Shown here: one piece after another, positions 8,991 through 23,528 of the stretch
Position numbering within the stretch: position 1 is the stretch's first letter
Layout of the letters: every line of letters starts with the position of its first letter
DNA from: Candidatus Nanopelagicales bacterium
GTDB taxonomy: Bacteria; Actinomycetota; Actinomycetes; S36-B12
Assembly (NCBI GenBank): GCA_028687755.1
Contig: JAQTZL010000010.1
Span: forward strand, 1-64,000
Direction: 5' to 3'
DNA: 64,000 bases
Position numbers and translations under genes: made by a program
The notes under the pieces: generated by a model
The model's input: only the letters and a program-made list of their open reading frames with translations
What the model was told of the DNA's origin: nothing
Databases searched by the model: none

Positions 8991-10838
8991 TCAGTCGAGT
9001 CGACTGACATCCCGGACCGCCCCGGTGTCAGCCGAGGTCACCATTGCTGCGTAGGCCCGCAATGCCGGCGAAACCACGCGATCGCGACCTATTGGCTTAT
9101 AAGCATCGGCACCCTTGGCTTCCATCGCTGCACGCCGGGCGGCGAGTTCCTCATCAGCAACATCGAGCCGGATCACGCGAGCTGGGATATCGATGATGAT
9201 GGTGTCGCCTTCTTCAACCAACGCGATTGTTCCGCCGCTGGCAGCCTCAGGTGAGACGTGACCAACTGACAAACCGGAAGTTCCGCCAGAGAACCTGCCA
9301 TCAGTGATCAGCGCGCAGGCCTTACCCAAGCCCTTGGACTTGATGAATGACGTTGGGTACAGCATTTCTTGCATGCCTGGACCACCGCGAGGGCCCTCAT
9401 AGCGAACGATGACGCAATCACCGGCAACGATCTTGTTATTAAGGATGCCTTCAACTGCTTCATCTTGACTGTGGAAGATGCGCGCTGGACCAGAGAAAGT
9501 CAACAACTCCTCTGCAACTCCAGCGGTTTTCACGATGCATCCATCAACTGCCAAGTTTCCAAAGAGCACCGCCAAACCGCCGTCTTGAGAAAATGCATGC
9601 TCCTTGTTACGGATAACACCGCCTACACGGTCTGTGTCAACGGAGTCGTAACGACGGTCCTGAGAAAAGGCCACCTGCGTTGGCACCCCGCCAGGAGCGG
9701 CGCTGAAAAACTTATGGACTTCTGGGTCTGTTGTTTGCGCGATATCCCACTTCGCCAAGGCCATTGCCATTGTTGGTTCGTGAATCGTTGGCAACTCTGT
9801 GTGCAACACACCCGCACGATCGAGCTCACCAAGAATCGCCATCACACCACCCGCGCGGTGAACGTCTTCCATATGCACGGTTTGCACCGCAGGAGCCACC
9901 TTCGAAAGGTTTGGCACCTTGTGCGAAAGCCGATCGATATCGGCCATGCGGAACGGAACACCAGCTTCGGTCGCTGCAGCAAGAAGATGGAGCACAGTGT
10001 TCGTTGAGCCACCCATCGCAATGTCAAGGGCCATAGCATTTTCAAAGGCATCAAACGTTGCTATCGAACGTGGAAGAACTGACTCGTCATCTTCCTCGTA
10101 GTAACGCTTGGTGATCTCAACGATCAAACGACCCGCGCGCAAGAACAGTCCCTTGCGATCAGCGTGAGTCGCCAGCATCGAACCGTTGCCGGGCAATGAC
10201 AAGCCCAGCGCTTCAGTCAGGCAGTTCATCGAGTTAGCGGTGAACATGCCCGAGCAGGATCCACAGGTTGGGCAAGCGGAACGTTCCATGCGCTCGATAT
10301 CAGCATCGGAGTTCTTTTCGTCGCCCGCTTCGATCATCGCGTCGATGAGGTCCACTGCTCGAGTGGTATCACCCCATTGCACCTTGCCGGCTTCCATCGG
10401 GCCACCGGAAACAAAAACAACGGGAATATTGAGGCGAAGTGCTGCCATCAGCATGCCCGGCGTGATCTTGTCGCAGTTTGAGATACACACCATGGCGTCT
10501 GCCGTATGCGCGTTGACCATGTATTCAACTGAGTCTGCAATGAGATCCCGACTTGGCAATGAATAGAGCATGCCCGCGTGACCCATCGCGATGCCATCGT
10601 CGATAGCAATGGTGTTGAACTCTTTGGCGACACCGCCAGCAGCCTCGATCTCACGAGCAACCAACTGGCCCATGTCTTTGAGGTGCACGTGGCCAGGGAC
10701 GAACTGAGTAAACGAGTTCACAACCGCGATGATTGGCTTACCAAAGTCGCTATCGCCCATGCCCGTTGCGCGCCAGAGTGCACGGGCACCTGCCATATTG
10801 CGGCCATGGGTTGAGGTGCGTGAGCGGTACATTGGCAT
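8991..10838 (-). CDS. ilvD: Dihydroxy-acid dehydratase
   Basis: Iron-sulfur enzyme that dehydrates dihydroxy acids to 2-keto acids, the third common step of valine and isoleucine synthesis. From the chosen ATG at 10838 the protein is 615 residues and starts [18 protein letters not shown], aligning end to end with known IlvD. Cluster or metal ligands fall where E. coli has them: Cys122 in [12 protein letters not shown] and Cys195 in [12 protein letters not shown] 24-codon extension exists in frame but is rejected: AGGTAGG lies eight bases before 10838 and relatives start here. It is a separate unit from ilvBNC, with the CoADR-rhodanese gene between. Confidence 0.96.
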   Translation of the reverse strand: MPMYRSRTSTHGRNMAGARALWRATGMGDSDFGKPIIAVVNSFTQFVPGHVHLKDMGQLVAREIEAAGGVAKEFNTIAIDDGIAMGHAGMLYSLPSRDLIADSVEYMVNAHTADAMVCISNCDKITPGMLMAALRLNIPVVFVSGGPMEAGKVQWGDTTRAVDLIDAMIEAGDEKNSDADIERMERSACPTCGSCSGMFTANSMNCLTEALGLSLPGNGSMLATHADRKGLFLRAGRLIVEITKRYYEEDDESVLPRSIATFDAFENAMALDIAMGGSTNTVLHLLAAATEAGVPFRMADIDRLSHKVPNLSKVAPAVQTVHMEDVHRAGGVMAILGELDRAGVLHTELPTIHEPTMAMALAKWDIAQTTDPEVHKFFSAAPGGVPTQVAFSQDRRYDSVDTDRVGGVIRNKEHAFSQDGGLAVLFGNLAVDGCIVKTAGVAEELLTFSGPARIFHSQDEAVEGILNNKIVAGDCVIVRYEGPRGGPGMQEMLYPTSFIKSKGLGKACALITDGRFSGGTSGLSVGHVSPEAASGGTIALVEEGDTIIIDIPARVIRLDVADEELAARRAAMEAKGADAYKPIGRDRVVSPALRAYAAMVTSADTGAVRDVSRLD

Positions 10839-10896
10839 AACTGGCCTACCTATCTCGTGGAATTCAAAGGTGCGCCCTCTAAGGGTAATCGCAACC

Positions 10897-13185
10897 CTAG
10901 GCTCGGGCACTCCCCCTCGGGCTTCTTGAGGGCCAAACCTCGATGGCGCGACTCAAAATGACTGCGTAGGCGCTTTCACCGACTTCTCGATCCTCGCCTT
11001 CCTCAACCTGAAGGGCTACATCTCCAAATTCTTGTCGTTCACCAGGGCTCAGCCCTACTTCACGCAAACTGTTGCGCTCTACCGTCAGCACCAGATGGTC
11101 TTCTACGCCATCGGTAAACACTTGTACTTGGGTTCGTTGTGTTCGGTTGGCCACCAGTAGGGAGTACAAGAGTGAATGGAGATTTGCATCAATTGGTCGA
11201 CTGTCATGTGATGAAACCATGGCCTTCACCCGTGTTCTGATTCCTAGATCTGCTACTTCTTCAACCAGTGACCTCATCAGCACCGCAAACGATCCATCTC
11301 GTTCAGAATCAACCTGGATCGCTGCACGAATGCGACCATCTTGAACTTCTAATTCATTTCGCAGTTCATCGGTCAATTCACTTCCATTAGCGATCATTTC
11401 TAAAACTTCAAGTGCCGAAGAAATCGCATCATCGAGCTGCGCATTGACTTCTTGCGCCGCCTGCGCCCGCGAGCGTTCTGCAATTTCCAAGAGACGTAAT
11501 GCTCGAGATCGATCTGCAGCTTTGCGATATGCCTTTGCTCCTACGAAAGAAACAATCAAAATGATTGGCAGCACAACAAGTGAATTCAGTAGAGCCAAGG
11601 CAACTGAATCACGACAGTTGGCAGAGAAACTCATCACAACGTTCCACCCACCAATAGCCCAAACAGCAAGCCCAACACTGCCAGCCAAACGACCACTCCA
11701 GGCCGAGATGATCATCACAGTGAAACCTGAAATTGTCAGAACAGGCGAAATGAACCCACTGTCACTACATGCAAATTCAGTTCTCACTAAAAATGTAGGA
11801 ACAAGTGCTGGCAACAGCACCAAAAGCGCACCCAGCCACGACTTAAGCCGGTATCGGCGAACAACTATTGCGGCAGCGATCGCTATTCCCGCAAGTCCAA
11901 GCCATGCACTGATTTCAGTAATTCCTTGATCCAAGAACATGAGATGGATGAAATAGATGGATCCAACTACCGACATAGCAGCCAACGGAGAAGTAACAAG
12001 CAGCCGAGCCTTATCAAAGGGCGGGAATCCAACCGCTTGACTGTGAGGTGAAGTGGAGTCGTGATTAGCCAGATGTATTTCTATGAACGACTTTGCGCGT
12101 CCATCTGAAATCTTCTGCGTGGCGAACCTCGCTCCTATTGAATCCAGGGACTGCTCCACCACGGTTGTACGACCGATTCCAGGAACGCTTTTTTCATCTA
12201 CTGGCGCACCGCCCTCAAGGCAGATGATCACACTTGCTTCCGGGGTGACTTCCATTGACAGCTCAACGCGCTTGTCTACTGAATGTCGATCAATATTTCG
12301 CATTAACTCAACGATTGCAGCCCTCAATGATTCAAATACTTCACGTTCGAGTTCGACGTCAGGAACGCTTCCAACCACGGAAACCGAAAGGTGCTCAAAA
12401 TTTGCAAAGGCCACCTCTTGGATGAGGTCAGCGGTGCTGGGCCCATGATCCCAGACACGTGACCTGCGGCCAGAAGATGCAAGCGCAATTTCCTCATTGA
12501 GTCGACTTCCGTCAATTGACGTTGTTAGGAGTGCATACCTCACAGTGTTCAGTACTGACTCATGAACATAGGTAGCCGCCACACGCCAAGCGCGTGCTCG
12601 TTCCTGTAACTCAAACGAACGACTCGTTTCTAATTCGAGATCTTCGGTGAGTTGATCGCCGGTACGGGCTTCGTTCTTCAAGGTGTTCCAAGCCCACCAA
12701 AGTGCCGCAGATCCGCCTATCAACTGCCCGAAGACCACCCATCCACCGAAAATTTCAAGCGCTCCTGGCACAACAACGTTGGGGTGCGTTCGCCAAGCAA
12801 TGAGCGTGACTGTTGCCGCAACTGGAATGCACAACAGCCCAATTTTTTGGGAGGTCAGTGCAATCAAGAAATACCCCAGCCAACTGGACAGAGTGGTCAA
12901 TGCCAGCCAGGTCGGTGATGTCTCTGGAGCCACAAATGCACACAAAAGAAAGAACGACTGACCAAGGGGAAACAGCCAGAGTAGTTGTGTATTTCCACTG
13001 GTAACGATCGCAACTACGAACAGACAAACACCGATCAGTACTAAAACATGTTCGGTCGCACTTAAGAACGTCCATTGATATCGCGCAATGATGAGCGTTG
13101 TACTGATCCATACAACCGAGCCCGCGATCATCAACCAGCGACGAGTAGACATCAATGCGTCGGACTCAGTGGCCTTGATCGTCAT
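10897..13185 (-). CDS. Double-module membrane sensor kinase-like protein
   Basis: A 762-residue protein that reads as two tandem copies of a membrane sensor plus histidine-kinase module. Module 1 has several membrane helices (about 15-165), a DHp segment with His208 in [10 protein letters not shown], and an ATPase domain with an N-box-like ELMRNIDRH (Asn297) and a GIGRTTV loop. Module 2 repeats the layout: helices about 398-550, a helix where the phospho-acceptor His is missing ([10 protein letters not shown]), and a C-terminal ATPase-like part with no clear G-boxes. So module 1 looks active and module 2 degenerate. The start is ATG 13185, with AAGGTG six bases upstream. It is divergent from the response regulator gene at 13246, its likely partner. 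The stimulus is unknown. Confidence 0.75.
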   Translation of the reverse strand: MTIKATESDALMSTRRWLMIAGSVVWISTTLIIARYQWTFLSATEHVLVLIGVCLFVVAIVTSGNTQLLWLFPLGQSFFLLCAFVAPETSPTWLALTTLSSWLGYFLIALTSQKIGLLCIPVAATVTLIAWRTHPNVVVPGALEIFGGWVVFGQLIGGSAALWWAWNTLKNEARTGDQLTEDLELETSRSFELQERARAWRVAATYVHESVLNTVRYALLTTSIDGSRLNEEIALASSGRRSRVWDHGPSTADLIQEVAFANFEHLSVSVVGSVPDVELEREVFESLRAAIVELMRNIDRHSVDKRVELSMEVTPEASVIICLEGGAPVDEKSVPGIGRTTVVEQSLDSIGARFATQKISDGRAKSFIEIHLANHDSTSPHSQAVGFPPFDKARLLVTSPLAAMSVVGSIYFIHLMFLDQGITEISAWLGLAGIAIAAAIVVRRYRLKSWLGALLVLLPALVPTFLVRTEFACSDSGFISPVLTISGFTVMIISAWSGRLAGSVGLAVWAIGGWNVVMSFSANCRDSVALALLNSLVVLPIILIVSFVGAKAYRKAADRSRALRLLEIAERSRAQAAQEVNAQLDDAISSALEVLEMIANGSELTDELRNELEVQDGRIRAAIQVDSERDGSFAVLMRSLVEEVADLGIRTRVKAMVSSHDSRPIDANLHSLLYSLLVANRTQRTQVQVFTDGVEDHLVLTVERNSLREVGLSPGERQEFGDVALQVEEGEDREVGESAYAVILSRAIEVWPSRSPRGSARA

Positions 13186-13245
13186 TACTTGCACCTTTGA
13201 TGGTTGGCATCGGGCATTAAGTCTGTAAACTAATGAAAGGCAAAC
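13186..13245. promoter_or_regulatory. Divergent promoter region of the two-component pair
   Basis: Sixty bases separate the kinase and regulator starts. On the plus strand TTGGCA (13204-13209) and TAAACT (13226-13231) have a 16-base spacer, and AAAGG sits five bases before the regulator ATG. The short shared region suggests joint autoregulation. Confidence 0.4.
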
Positions 13246-13884
13246 ATGAAGACTACGCCGAGTTTCATCATTCTGGAGGACCATCCGCTGGTCCGTGAAG
13301 CGCTAGCGGAAAGGCTTGTCTCCCATTTCCGGGACATGGCTATGGCGTATTCAGGCTCATCAATTGAGGCTGCGCTCGATCACCTTGAACAGTCGCCCGT
13401 TGATTGCGTCATCCTTGATCTTGACCTGAATGACAACAATTCGCCCCTGAACAACATCTTGGCGCTGGTCGAGTACTCCTCCCCCGTGCTCATCGTGAGT
13501 GCACTTGGCGATTCCGCAACGATCCGATCCGCACTCGCCATGGGTGTGAAGGGATATGTTTCCAAGCAGGCCGAAAGTGCGCAGCTCATCGAAGCCATCG
13601 AGGCCATCTTGCGCGGCGAGGAGTACACCTCCCCTGAAGTGGCCACCGCATTGCTCTCGGCCAAAGGGCCACAGGTAAAACTTTCCGATCAAGAGCGTCG
13701 CGCAATGGTGCTGTATGCATCAGGCCTGAAAATGACCAGTGTTGCTCGCCAGATGGGTATCACTGCAGGAACGGCCGATGAGTACATCAAGCGAGTCCGC
13801 GCGAAGTACCGCAAATCAGGAATTGCCGTCTCAACAAAAACAGACCTCTACCGCGTGGCACAGTCCGAAGGCTTGATTCCTTAA
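13246..13884 (+). CDS. LuxR/NarL-type response regulator
   Basis: A 212-residue transcription factor with an N-terminal receiver domain: acidic pocket Glu11-Asp12, phospho-acceptor Asp58 in CVILDLDL, and Lys107 in GYVSKQ. Its C-terminal helix-turn-helix runs from about 145 to 200 (LSDQERRAMVLYASG, then ARQMGITAGTADEYIKRV). It is divergent from the double-module kinase, so the two very likely form a two-component system. Its stop lies four bases from the gatB stop on the other strand, with no obvious terminator. Targets are unknown. Confidence 0.88.
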   Translation: MKTTPSFIILEDHPLVREALAERLVSHFRDMAMAYSGSSIEAALDHLEQSPVDCVILDLDLNDNNSPLNNILALVEYSSPVLIVSALGDSATIRSALAMGVKGYVSKQAESAQLIEAIEAILRGEEYTSPEVATALLSAKGPQVKLSDQERRAMVLYASGLKMTSVARQMGITAGTADEYIKRVRAKYRKSGIAVSTKTDLYRVAQSEGLIP

Positions 13885-13888
13885 AGAA

Positions 13889-15415
13889 TTATTCGGTGAC
13901 CCCAAGGCGCTCAAGGAGCAATGCTCGAACCTTGGCAGCATCTGCTTGACCCTTGGTTGCTTTCATCACAGCGCCCACTACTGCACCAGCAGCTTGGATC
14001 TTGCCGCTCAGAATTTTCTCTGCGACATCAGGAGCTGCTGCGAGTGCTTCATCAATTGCCGCAAGCAGCGCTCCATCGTCACTGACGACAGCCAACCCAC
14101 GAGTTGCGATGATTTCTTCTACCGTGCCCTCGCCGGCGAGAACGCCTTCAAATACCTGACGAGCGAGCTTGTCATTAAGCGCACCGGAAGCAATGAGCGA
14201 TTCAACTTGCTGAATGTCTTGTGGCGTCACACTCAACGCTTCAAGCTCAATGCCCTGTTCATTAGCCACACGCAGCAATTCACCGGTCCACCATTTACGC
14301 GCCGCAACCGAGTCAACGCCGATAGCGATGGTGGCTTCCACGAGATCAAGTGCACCCGAGTTTGCAAGCGAAGCCAACTCAAAGTCGTTGATGTTCCATT
14401 CTTCTTTCAAACGCGCACGCTTGACCGATGGCATTTCCGGCAAACTTGCACGAAGTTCTTCGACCCAGTCCAGGCTTGGCGCTACTGGGACAAGGTCTGG
14501 CTCAGGGAAATAGCGGTAATCCTCAGCCTGTTCCTTTGATCGACCACTCGTCGACCGACCTGTGTCTTCATGGAAGTGACGGGTTTCTTGAATTACTCGC
14601 CCGCCATTATCCAAAACTGACGCCTGACGTTCGATTTCACTTCGCACTGCGCGTTCAACGGAACGCAGCGAGTTTACGTTCTTGGTTTCACTGCGGGTGC
14701 CCCAGCCATCGCCAGGCTTGTTCAGTGAAAGGTTAACGTCGCAACGCATGGAACCCTCCTCCATGCGCACATCTGAAACACCAAGAGCTCGCATGACATC
14801 GCGCAGCTCCTTCACGTAAGCCTTGGCTACTTCTGGCGCAAGCGAACCTGTGCCAATCACCGTTTTCGTCACGATTTCAATTAAAGGAATGCCAGCACGG
14901 TTGTAGTCAACAAGTGAGTACTCAGCGCCATGAATACGGCCTGTTGCTCCACCTGTGTGCGTGAGCTTGCCCGTGTCTTCCTCCATGTGTACGCGTTCAA
15001 TTTCAACACGAAACACCTGCGGCCCATCAGGAGTATCTACTGTGACATCGAGGTAGCCGTCGTAACACAAAGGCTCGTCGTACTGACTGATCTGGTAATC
15101 CTTGGGCATATCTGGATAGAAATAATTCTTACGAGCAAAGCGACACCATTGCGCAATATTGCAGTTCAGCGCTAACCCAATACGAATTGTTGACTCAACA
15201 GCAACGCGGTTCACCACGGGCATTGATCCAGGCAACCCAAGGCACACAGGGCATACCTGGGTGTTGGCATCTGAACCGAAATCCGTTGAGCAGCCGCACC
15301 ACATCTTGGAGTTGGTGCCGAGTTCAACGTGCGTTTCGATACCAATGATTGGCTCGTAGCGACTCATTGCCTCATCAAAAGGGATGTACACATCACCGTG
15401 CGAAGTAGTGGTCAT
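13889..15415 (-). CDS. gatB: Asp-tRNA(Asn)/Glu-tRNA(Gln) amidotransferase subunit B
   Basis: Kinase and tRNA-binding subunit of GatCAB, which converts misacylated Glu-tRNA(Gln) and Asp-tRNA(Asn) to the correct aminoacyl-tRNAs. The 508 residues show the GatB opening [20 protein letters not shown], the [14 protein letters not shown] loop, the helical domain and the C-terminal YqeY-like domain. The ATG at 15415 overlaps the gatA stop (ATGA), so an upstream in-frame ATG 12 codons earlier is not used. Last gene of iscS-mnmA-metE-like-ligA-gatC-gatA-gatB. Confidence 0.97.
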   Translation of the reverse strand: MTTTSHGDVYIPFDEAMSRYEPIIGIETHVELGTNSKMWCGCSTDFGSDANTQVCPVCLGLPGSMPVVNRVAVESTIRIGLALNCNIAQWCRFARKNYFYPDMPKDYQISQYDEPLCYDGYLDVTVDTPDGPQVFRVEIERVHMEEDTGKLTHTGGATGRIHGAEYSLVDYNRAGIPLIEIVTKTVIGTGSLAPEVAKAYVKELRDVMRALGVSDVRMEEGSMRCDVNLSLNKPGDGWGTRSETKNVNSLRSVERAVRSEIERQASVLDNGGRVIQETRHFHEDTGRSTSGRSKEQAEDYRYFPEPDLVPVAPSLDWVEELRASLPEMPSVKRARLKEEWNINDFELASLANSGALDLVEATIAIGVDSVAARKWWTGELLRVANEQGIELEALSVTPQDIQQVESLIASGALNDKLARQVFEGVLAGEGTVEEIIATRGLAVVSDDGALLAAIDEALAAAPDVAEKILSGKIQAAGAVVGAVMKATKGQADAAKVRALLLERLGVTE

Positions 15416-16905
15416 AGCGCTGGAGCCTCCTCGATCAACAGATGCCCCCATTTATCAGTGAGCGCTGCTTCCAAAGCGCCACCGGCGAGGTAAAGACGAT
15501 CATCGGCCATTGCTGGCGCCATTATTTGGAAACCAACAGGCAAACCATCTTCAGGTGCAAGGCCAATGGGTAACGACATTGCACCGATGCCAGCAAGGTT
15601 CACCGGAATGGTCGCCACGTCATTGAGATACATCGCAATTGGATCATCAAGCTTTTCACCCAATTTGAATGCCGTGGTTGGAGCAGTTGGTGACACCAAT
15701 ACATCGACCTTCTCAAAGGCTGCGTTGAAGTCACGAGTAATGAGTGTGCGTACCTTTTGCGCTTGACCGTAATACGCGTCGTAGTACCCACTCGACAATG
15801 CATAGGTTCCCAACATGATTCGTCGCTTCACTTCCGGGCCAAAACCTGCCTCACGAGTCATCGACATCACTTGCTCAACGCCATTGTTGCCGTCGTCACC
15901 AACACGAAGGCCGTAACGCATGCCGTCAAAACGTGCCAAGTTACTTGAAGCCTCAGACGGAAGAATCAGGTAATACGCACCGAGGGCGTATTCAAAACTT
16001 GGGCAGGACACTTCGATGACTTCTGCGCCGAGACCTTGCAAGATCTCTAATGCCTCTGCATATCGTTGAGAAACACCAGCCTGGTAGCCGTCGCCGCCCA
16101 GTTCCTTCACCACACCAATCTTCATGCCACGTACATCAGCACGCTGGGCAGCTGCAACGACATCAGGAACCGCTGCATTAATCGATGTTGAATCCATTGG
16201 GTCATAACCAGCAATTGCTGCATGGAGTAATGCTGTGTCCAGAACGGTTCGAGCACACGGACCAGGTTGATCAAGTGAGGAAGCCAAGGCGATCTGGCCG
16301 TAACGTGAAACACCGCCGTACGTTGGCTTCACCCCGACAGTTCCGGTTACTGATGCTGGTTGGCGAATTGATCCGCCGGTATCAGTGCCTATGGCAAGAG
16401 GCGCCTCAAAGGCCGCAAGGGCCGCGGCTGAACCGCCACCGGAACCGCCAGGAATGCGGTCCAAGTCCCAAGGGTTATGTGTTGCGCCATAGGCCGAATG
16501 CTCGGTTGATGAACCCATCGCGAATTCATCCATGTTGGTTTTACCAAGAATGACAATGTCTGCTGCTCGCAAACGCTGGACCACTGTTGAGTCATAGGGC
16601 GGGCGCCAGCCCTCAAGAATCTTTGAACCAGCAGTTGTTGGCTCGCCTTTCATGGCCAACACATCTTTCAAACCAAGAGGTACACCTGCGAGTGGACTCA
16701 GTGGTGCGCCAGAAGCAACCTTTGCGTCTACTGCCTTGGCTTGGTCGAGTGCTGATTGTGCATTGACGTGCAAAAAAGCATGCACTTTGCCGTCAACAGC
16801 CGAAATCCGATCCAAGTGCGCTTGTGTTACTTCAACCGCAGAAACTTCTTTTGTTGCGATGGCGTTTGCCAACACTGAGGCATTTTGGCGAATGAGGTCA
16901 CTCAT
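15412..16905 (-). CDS. gatA: Asp-tRNA(Asn)/Glu-tRNA(Gln) amidotransferase subunit A
   Basis: Amidase subunit of GatCAB that releases ammonia from glutamine. The 497-residue protein has the amidase-signature triad at the expected places: Lys80 in GVPLGLKDV, Ser155 in [10 protein letters not shown] and Ser179 in [10 protein letters not shown]. It starts two bases after the gatC stop and overlaps gatB by four bases, so the three subunits are made from one message. Confidence 0.97.
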   Translation of the reverse strand: MSDLIRQNASVLANAIATKEVSAVEVTQAHLDRISAVDGKVHAFLHVNAQSALDQAKAVDAKVASGAPLSPLAGVPLGLKDVLAMKGEPTTAGSKILEGWRPPYDSTVVQRLRAADIVILGKTNMDEFAMGSSTEHSAYGATHNPWDLDRIPGGSGGGSAAALAAFEAPLAIGTDTGGSIRQPASVTGTVGVKPTYGGVSRYGQIALASSLDQPGPCARTVLDTALLHAAIAGYDPMDSTSINAAVPDVVAAAQRADVRGMKIGVVKELGGDGYQAGVSQRYAEALEILQGLGAEVIEVSCPSFEYALGAYYLILPSEASSNLARFDGMRYGLRVGDDGNNGVEQVMSMTREAGFGPEVKRRIMLGTYALSSGYYDAYYGQAQKVRTLITRDFNAAFEKVDVLVSPTAPTTAFKLGEKLDDPIAMYLNDVATIPVNLAGIGAMSLPIGLAPEDGLPVGFQIMAPAMADDRLYLAGGALEAALTDKWGHLLIEEAPAL

Positions 16906-16907
16906 GA

Positions 16908-20380
<3,473 letters not shown>

Positions 20381-20384
<4 letters not shown>

Positions 20385-21466
20385 GTGCGAACTACTCGCC
20401 GCGTTCGCTCGATGGTCGCCGAACCAATCACGCGAGTGCCATCGAATAACACAACACCCTGGCCGGTCGCTAGCCCACGAATTGCTTCATCAAGGTCAAC
20501 CACAAGTTCGCCGTCAACTATGCGAGCTTTCGCTGGTACGGGTGCACCATGGGCTCTCACCTGAGCAAAGCACTGCAAGGCATTTTCTTCTATTGGTCCG
20601 TTTGTCCACGTGGGCCGCACACCAATAATTTGATCAACATCAAGCAACACAGGTGGCCCTACAAATACTTTGCGTGTGGCAATGTCAACATCAACGACAT
20701 AACGCGGCTTTCCATCCGCCGCCGGTACTCGCAGATCTAATCCGCGACGCTGACCAATCGTGTAGCCAAATGCGCCTTCATGGTCAGCAATGACTTGACC
20801 AGTTTCGATATCAATGATTTCACCCGGCTGATCGCCAAGTTTTGAACGCAGAAATCCTGCTGTGTCACCATCAGGAATAAAGCAGATGTCATGACTGTCA
20901 GGCTTCTTAGCCGTCAGCAAACCTCGCTGCTCGGCCTCAACACGAATTTCCACCTTGGTGTTTGCACCGAGAGGAAAAAGCGAGCGCTCAAGTTGCCACT
21001 GCTCCAACATGCCCAAGACATATGACTGATCTTTTTCTGGGTCAACGGCACGATGGAGTTCCTTACCCAATGGTCCATCAATGACCTGCGCATAATGACC
21101 TGTAGCTACTGCATCGAACCCAAGGTCAATTGCGCGATCCAACAGTGCAAGAAACTTGATTTTCTCGTTACAACGCAGGCATGGATTAGGCGTATGACCG
21201 TTGCTATATTCCTCGAGGAAGTTATTCATGACTTCTTCGCGAAATTGCTCAGATAGATCCCAGACATAGAACGGGATATCGAGCTTGTCAGCAACACGCC
21301 TGGCATCACGTGCGTCGTCTAGCGTGCAACATCCACGCGATCCCGGCACGCTCGAAGATTTTGAAAGTGCCAGGTGTACACCTGTAACTTCATGACCCGC
21401 ATCAACCATGCGCGCTGCTGTGACAGAAGAGTCAACTCCACCGGACATTGCCGTCAATACCTTCAT
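20381..21466 (-). CDS. mnmA: tRNA-specific 2-thiouridylase
   Basis: Adds sulfur to U34 of Lys, Glu and Gln tRNAs, using ATP and persulfide sulfur. The 361 residues begin with the PP-loop AMSGGVDSSV; the catalytic pair is Cys99 in NPCLRCNEK (Cys96 adjacent) and Cys195 in DICFIPDGD; the C-terminal barrel follows. The ATG overlaps the iscS stop (ATGA). Direct adjacency to the cysteine desulfurase suggests a short sulfur relay from IscS to MnmA. Confidence 0.96.
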
Positions 21467-22647
21467 GAACGACTCCGCACTTGCCCTGCACGACTTGCAC
21501 GGTCCACTACCCCTGGCAGCACTTCAAGTAGGCGATCAACATCGGCTACTGTCGAATCGGAACCAAGCGAGAATCGCAACGATCCCCTTGAGGCTCGCGG
21601 TTCTGCACCCATTGCCAGCAATACGTGACTTGGTTCAGGAATTCCAGCCGTGCAGGCCGATCCCGTTGAACAATCAATTCCTGCTGCATCAAGCAACATC
21701 AACAGAGCGTCACCTTCACATTCATCGAAGGTGAAATGCGCATTTGCAGGCAGTCGCTGATCGCTCTTCAAGTCCGATTCACCATTGAGGCGAGCAGCAG
21801 GAACAGATGCAAGCACACGTTCAACAAGGTCGTTTCGCAATGCTTGAACTCGCGAGGCAAATGCCGCTTGCTGCTCGACCGCATGGCGTACAGCTACTGC
21901 AAAACTCGCAATGCCTGCGGCATCAAGGGTGCCTGACCTAATCTCGCGCTCATGGCCACCGCCATGAAGAAGAGGGGTCGGTTTGATATCAGGATCAAGA
22001 ATGAGTGCACCAACACCAAACGGTCCACCAATCTTGTGTGCCGTAATGGTGACTGCAGACGCACGAAGCTGCGTCAAGTTCATTGGCAACTGTCCAAGCA
22101 CTTGTACTGCATCCGTATGAAATGCGACTCCATGCGCGCGACACATTTCAGCAAGCTCAAAGACCGGCTGAACCGTGCCTACTTCATTATTCGCCCACAT
22201 GACTGTGACTAGCGCAATATCTTGCGTGGTTACTGCTTTCGCCACTTCATCCAGATCGATTCTGCCCAGCGGGTCAACGTTGACCCACTGAACCTTGGCT
22301 CCCTGATGCTCTCCAAGCCAGGTAACGGGATCAAGGACAGCATGGTGCTCAACGCTCGATGCAACTATGCCGTTCTTTCCCAATTCTTGACCTCGCCAGA
22401 ACAAACCTTTGACTGCGAGATTGTCAGCTTCAGTTCCTCCGCCCGTGAAGATCACTGCACTTGGACGGGTGACCAGATCAGCCGCGATACTCTCGCGCGC
22501 CTCTTCAACAATTCGGCGAGTTCGACGGCCGGAATCATGCAGGGATGAGGGGTTGCCCACGAGCGAACTGACCTCAAGCCAGCGCTCTTGCGCCTGCGGC
22601 AACATGCGCGTTGTCGCGGCGTGATCGAGGTAGCTGCGGGGTTTCAC
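21463..22647 (-). CDS. iscS: Cysteine desulfurase (IscS/NifS class)
   Basis: PLP enzyme that takes sulfur from cysteine as an enzyme-bound persulfide. The 394 residues contain Lys205 in TAHKIGGP for PLP and the catalytic Cys332 in STGSACTAG. It is in the iscS-mnmA pair rather than in a suf operon, so tRNA thiolation is its most direct visible job. The start is GTG 22647; a GGGAG sits unusually close (two bases). It follows the enoyl-CoA hydratase gene by 23 bases and may be transcribed from it. Confidence 0.94.
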   Translation of the reverse strand: MKPRSYLDHAATTRMLPQAQERWLEVSSLVGNPSSLHDSGRRTRRIVEEARESIAADLVTRPSAVIFTGGGTEADNLAVKGLFWRGQELGKNGIVASSVEHHAVLDPVTWLGEHQGAKVQWVNVDPLGRIDLDEVAKAVTTQDIALVTVMWANNEVGTVQPVFELAEMCRAHGVAFHTDAVQVLGQLPMNLTQLRASAVTITAHKIGGPFGVGALILDPDIKPTPLLHGGGHEREIRSGTLDAAGIASFAVAVRHAVEQQAAFASRVQALRNDLVERVLASVPAARLNGESDLKSDQRLPANAHFTFDECEGDALLMLLDAAGIDCSTGSACTAGIPEPSHVLLAMGAEPRASRGSLRFSLGSDSTVADVDRLLEVLPGVVDRASRAGQVRSRS

Positions 22648-22670
22648 AACTCCCGATGGTAGTGCTCGGA

Positions 22671-23450
22671 CTATTGGCCCGTGAACGTTGCTTTCCCCGC
22701 CCCATTTTCCACGAATGAACGCATTCCAATTCGGGCATCCTGAGTCGCGAAAAGGCCAGCAAATGCCTGGCGTTCGATTTCAATACCGGTATTGAGATCA
22801 ACATCCAGGCCAAGGTCTATTGCTCGCTTAGCCGCCTGCATTGCGATCCGGGGGCCCTTGGCTAATTGTTGAGCCCACTCAAGCGCACGATCGAGTACCT
22901 GCTCATTTGGCACAACCACGTCAACCAGACCGATCTCGAGCGCTTCCTGCGCATCAACAAATCGGCCAGTGAAAATCAGATCCTTGGCCTTCGCTGGGCC
23001 AATCAGGCGCGGCAAGCGTTGAGTTCCGCCAGCTCCTGGGATCAGTCCCAGCAAAATCTCTGGCTGCCCAAGTTTTGCGTTGTCTGCACTGACGCGGAAG
23101 TCACAGGCCAGTGCGAGCTCACACCCTCCGCCAAGCGCAAACCCAGTGATCGCGGCAATTGTTGGTTGAGCAATATTTGCTACGTCAGTGAAAAAAGATT
23201 CAAGCGCGATCGAGAACTGAATGGCTTCCTGATACGTCATATCAGCCATTTCTTTCACATCAGCCCCAGCAGCGAACACTCGCTCTCCGCCATAAATGAC
23301 CACAGCGTTGATGTCTGCACGCCCTGAGATTTCCAAAGCGATAGCGCCGATTTCACGCTGCATTTGTGCATTTAAGGCATTCATTTTGGGGCGCTGCAAA
23401 TGAACAATGCCGACGGAATCTCGAACTTCAAGCTTGACGAACTCAGACAT
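22671..23450 (-). CDS. Enoyl-CoA hydratase/isomerase family protein
   Basis: Crotonase-fold protein that hydrates enoyl-CoA thioesters in fatty acid or related acyl-CoA breakdown. With the start at the second of two adjacent ATGs (23450, GGAG five bases upstream) it is 259 residues. Oxyanion-hole segments are seen in FAAGADVKEM and FALGGGCELALACD, and the two catalytic Glu positions of true hydratases are both present (GGGCELA and PEILLGLIPGAGGTQRLPR). The frame opens 73 codons upstream, but that extension runs under the divergent glgX start and is not family-like. Substrate chain length cannot be told. Confidence 0.9.
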   Translation of the reverse strand: MSEFVKLEVRDSVGIVHLQRPKMNALNAQMQREIGAIALEISGRADINAVVIYGGERVFAAGADVKEMADMTYQEAIQFSIALESFFTDVANIAQPTIAAITGFALGGGCELALACDFRVSADNAKLGQPEILLGLIPGAGGTQRLPRLIGPAKAKDLIFTGRFVDAQEALEIGLVDVVVPNEQVLDRALEWAQQLAKGPRIAMQAAKRAIDLGLDVDLNTGIEIERQAFAGLFATQDARIGMRSFVENGAGKATFTGQ

Positions 23451-23528
23451 CATTTCTCCGTACAAAATATGGGATTGCGGCAGCCTAGCGTCGCTTTCGT
23501 CCCTTTGTGACCCTGTTAGCGTTATCAG

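Noticed and set aside
9369-10007. 212-codon open frame on the plus strand opposite ilvD
   Set aside because: Lies wholly antisense to a clearly identified ilvD; the product is Cys/His/Thr-rich with no domain logic and no ribosome binding site.
13946-14539. 197-codon plus-strand frame opposite gatB
   Set aside because: Antisense to the conserved gatB coding region, with an atypical composition.
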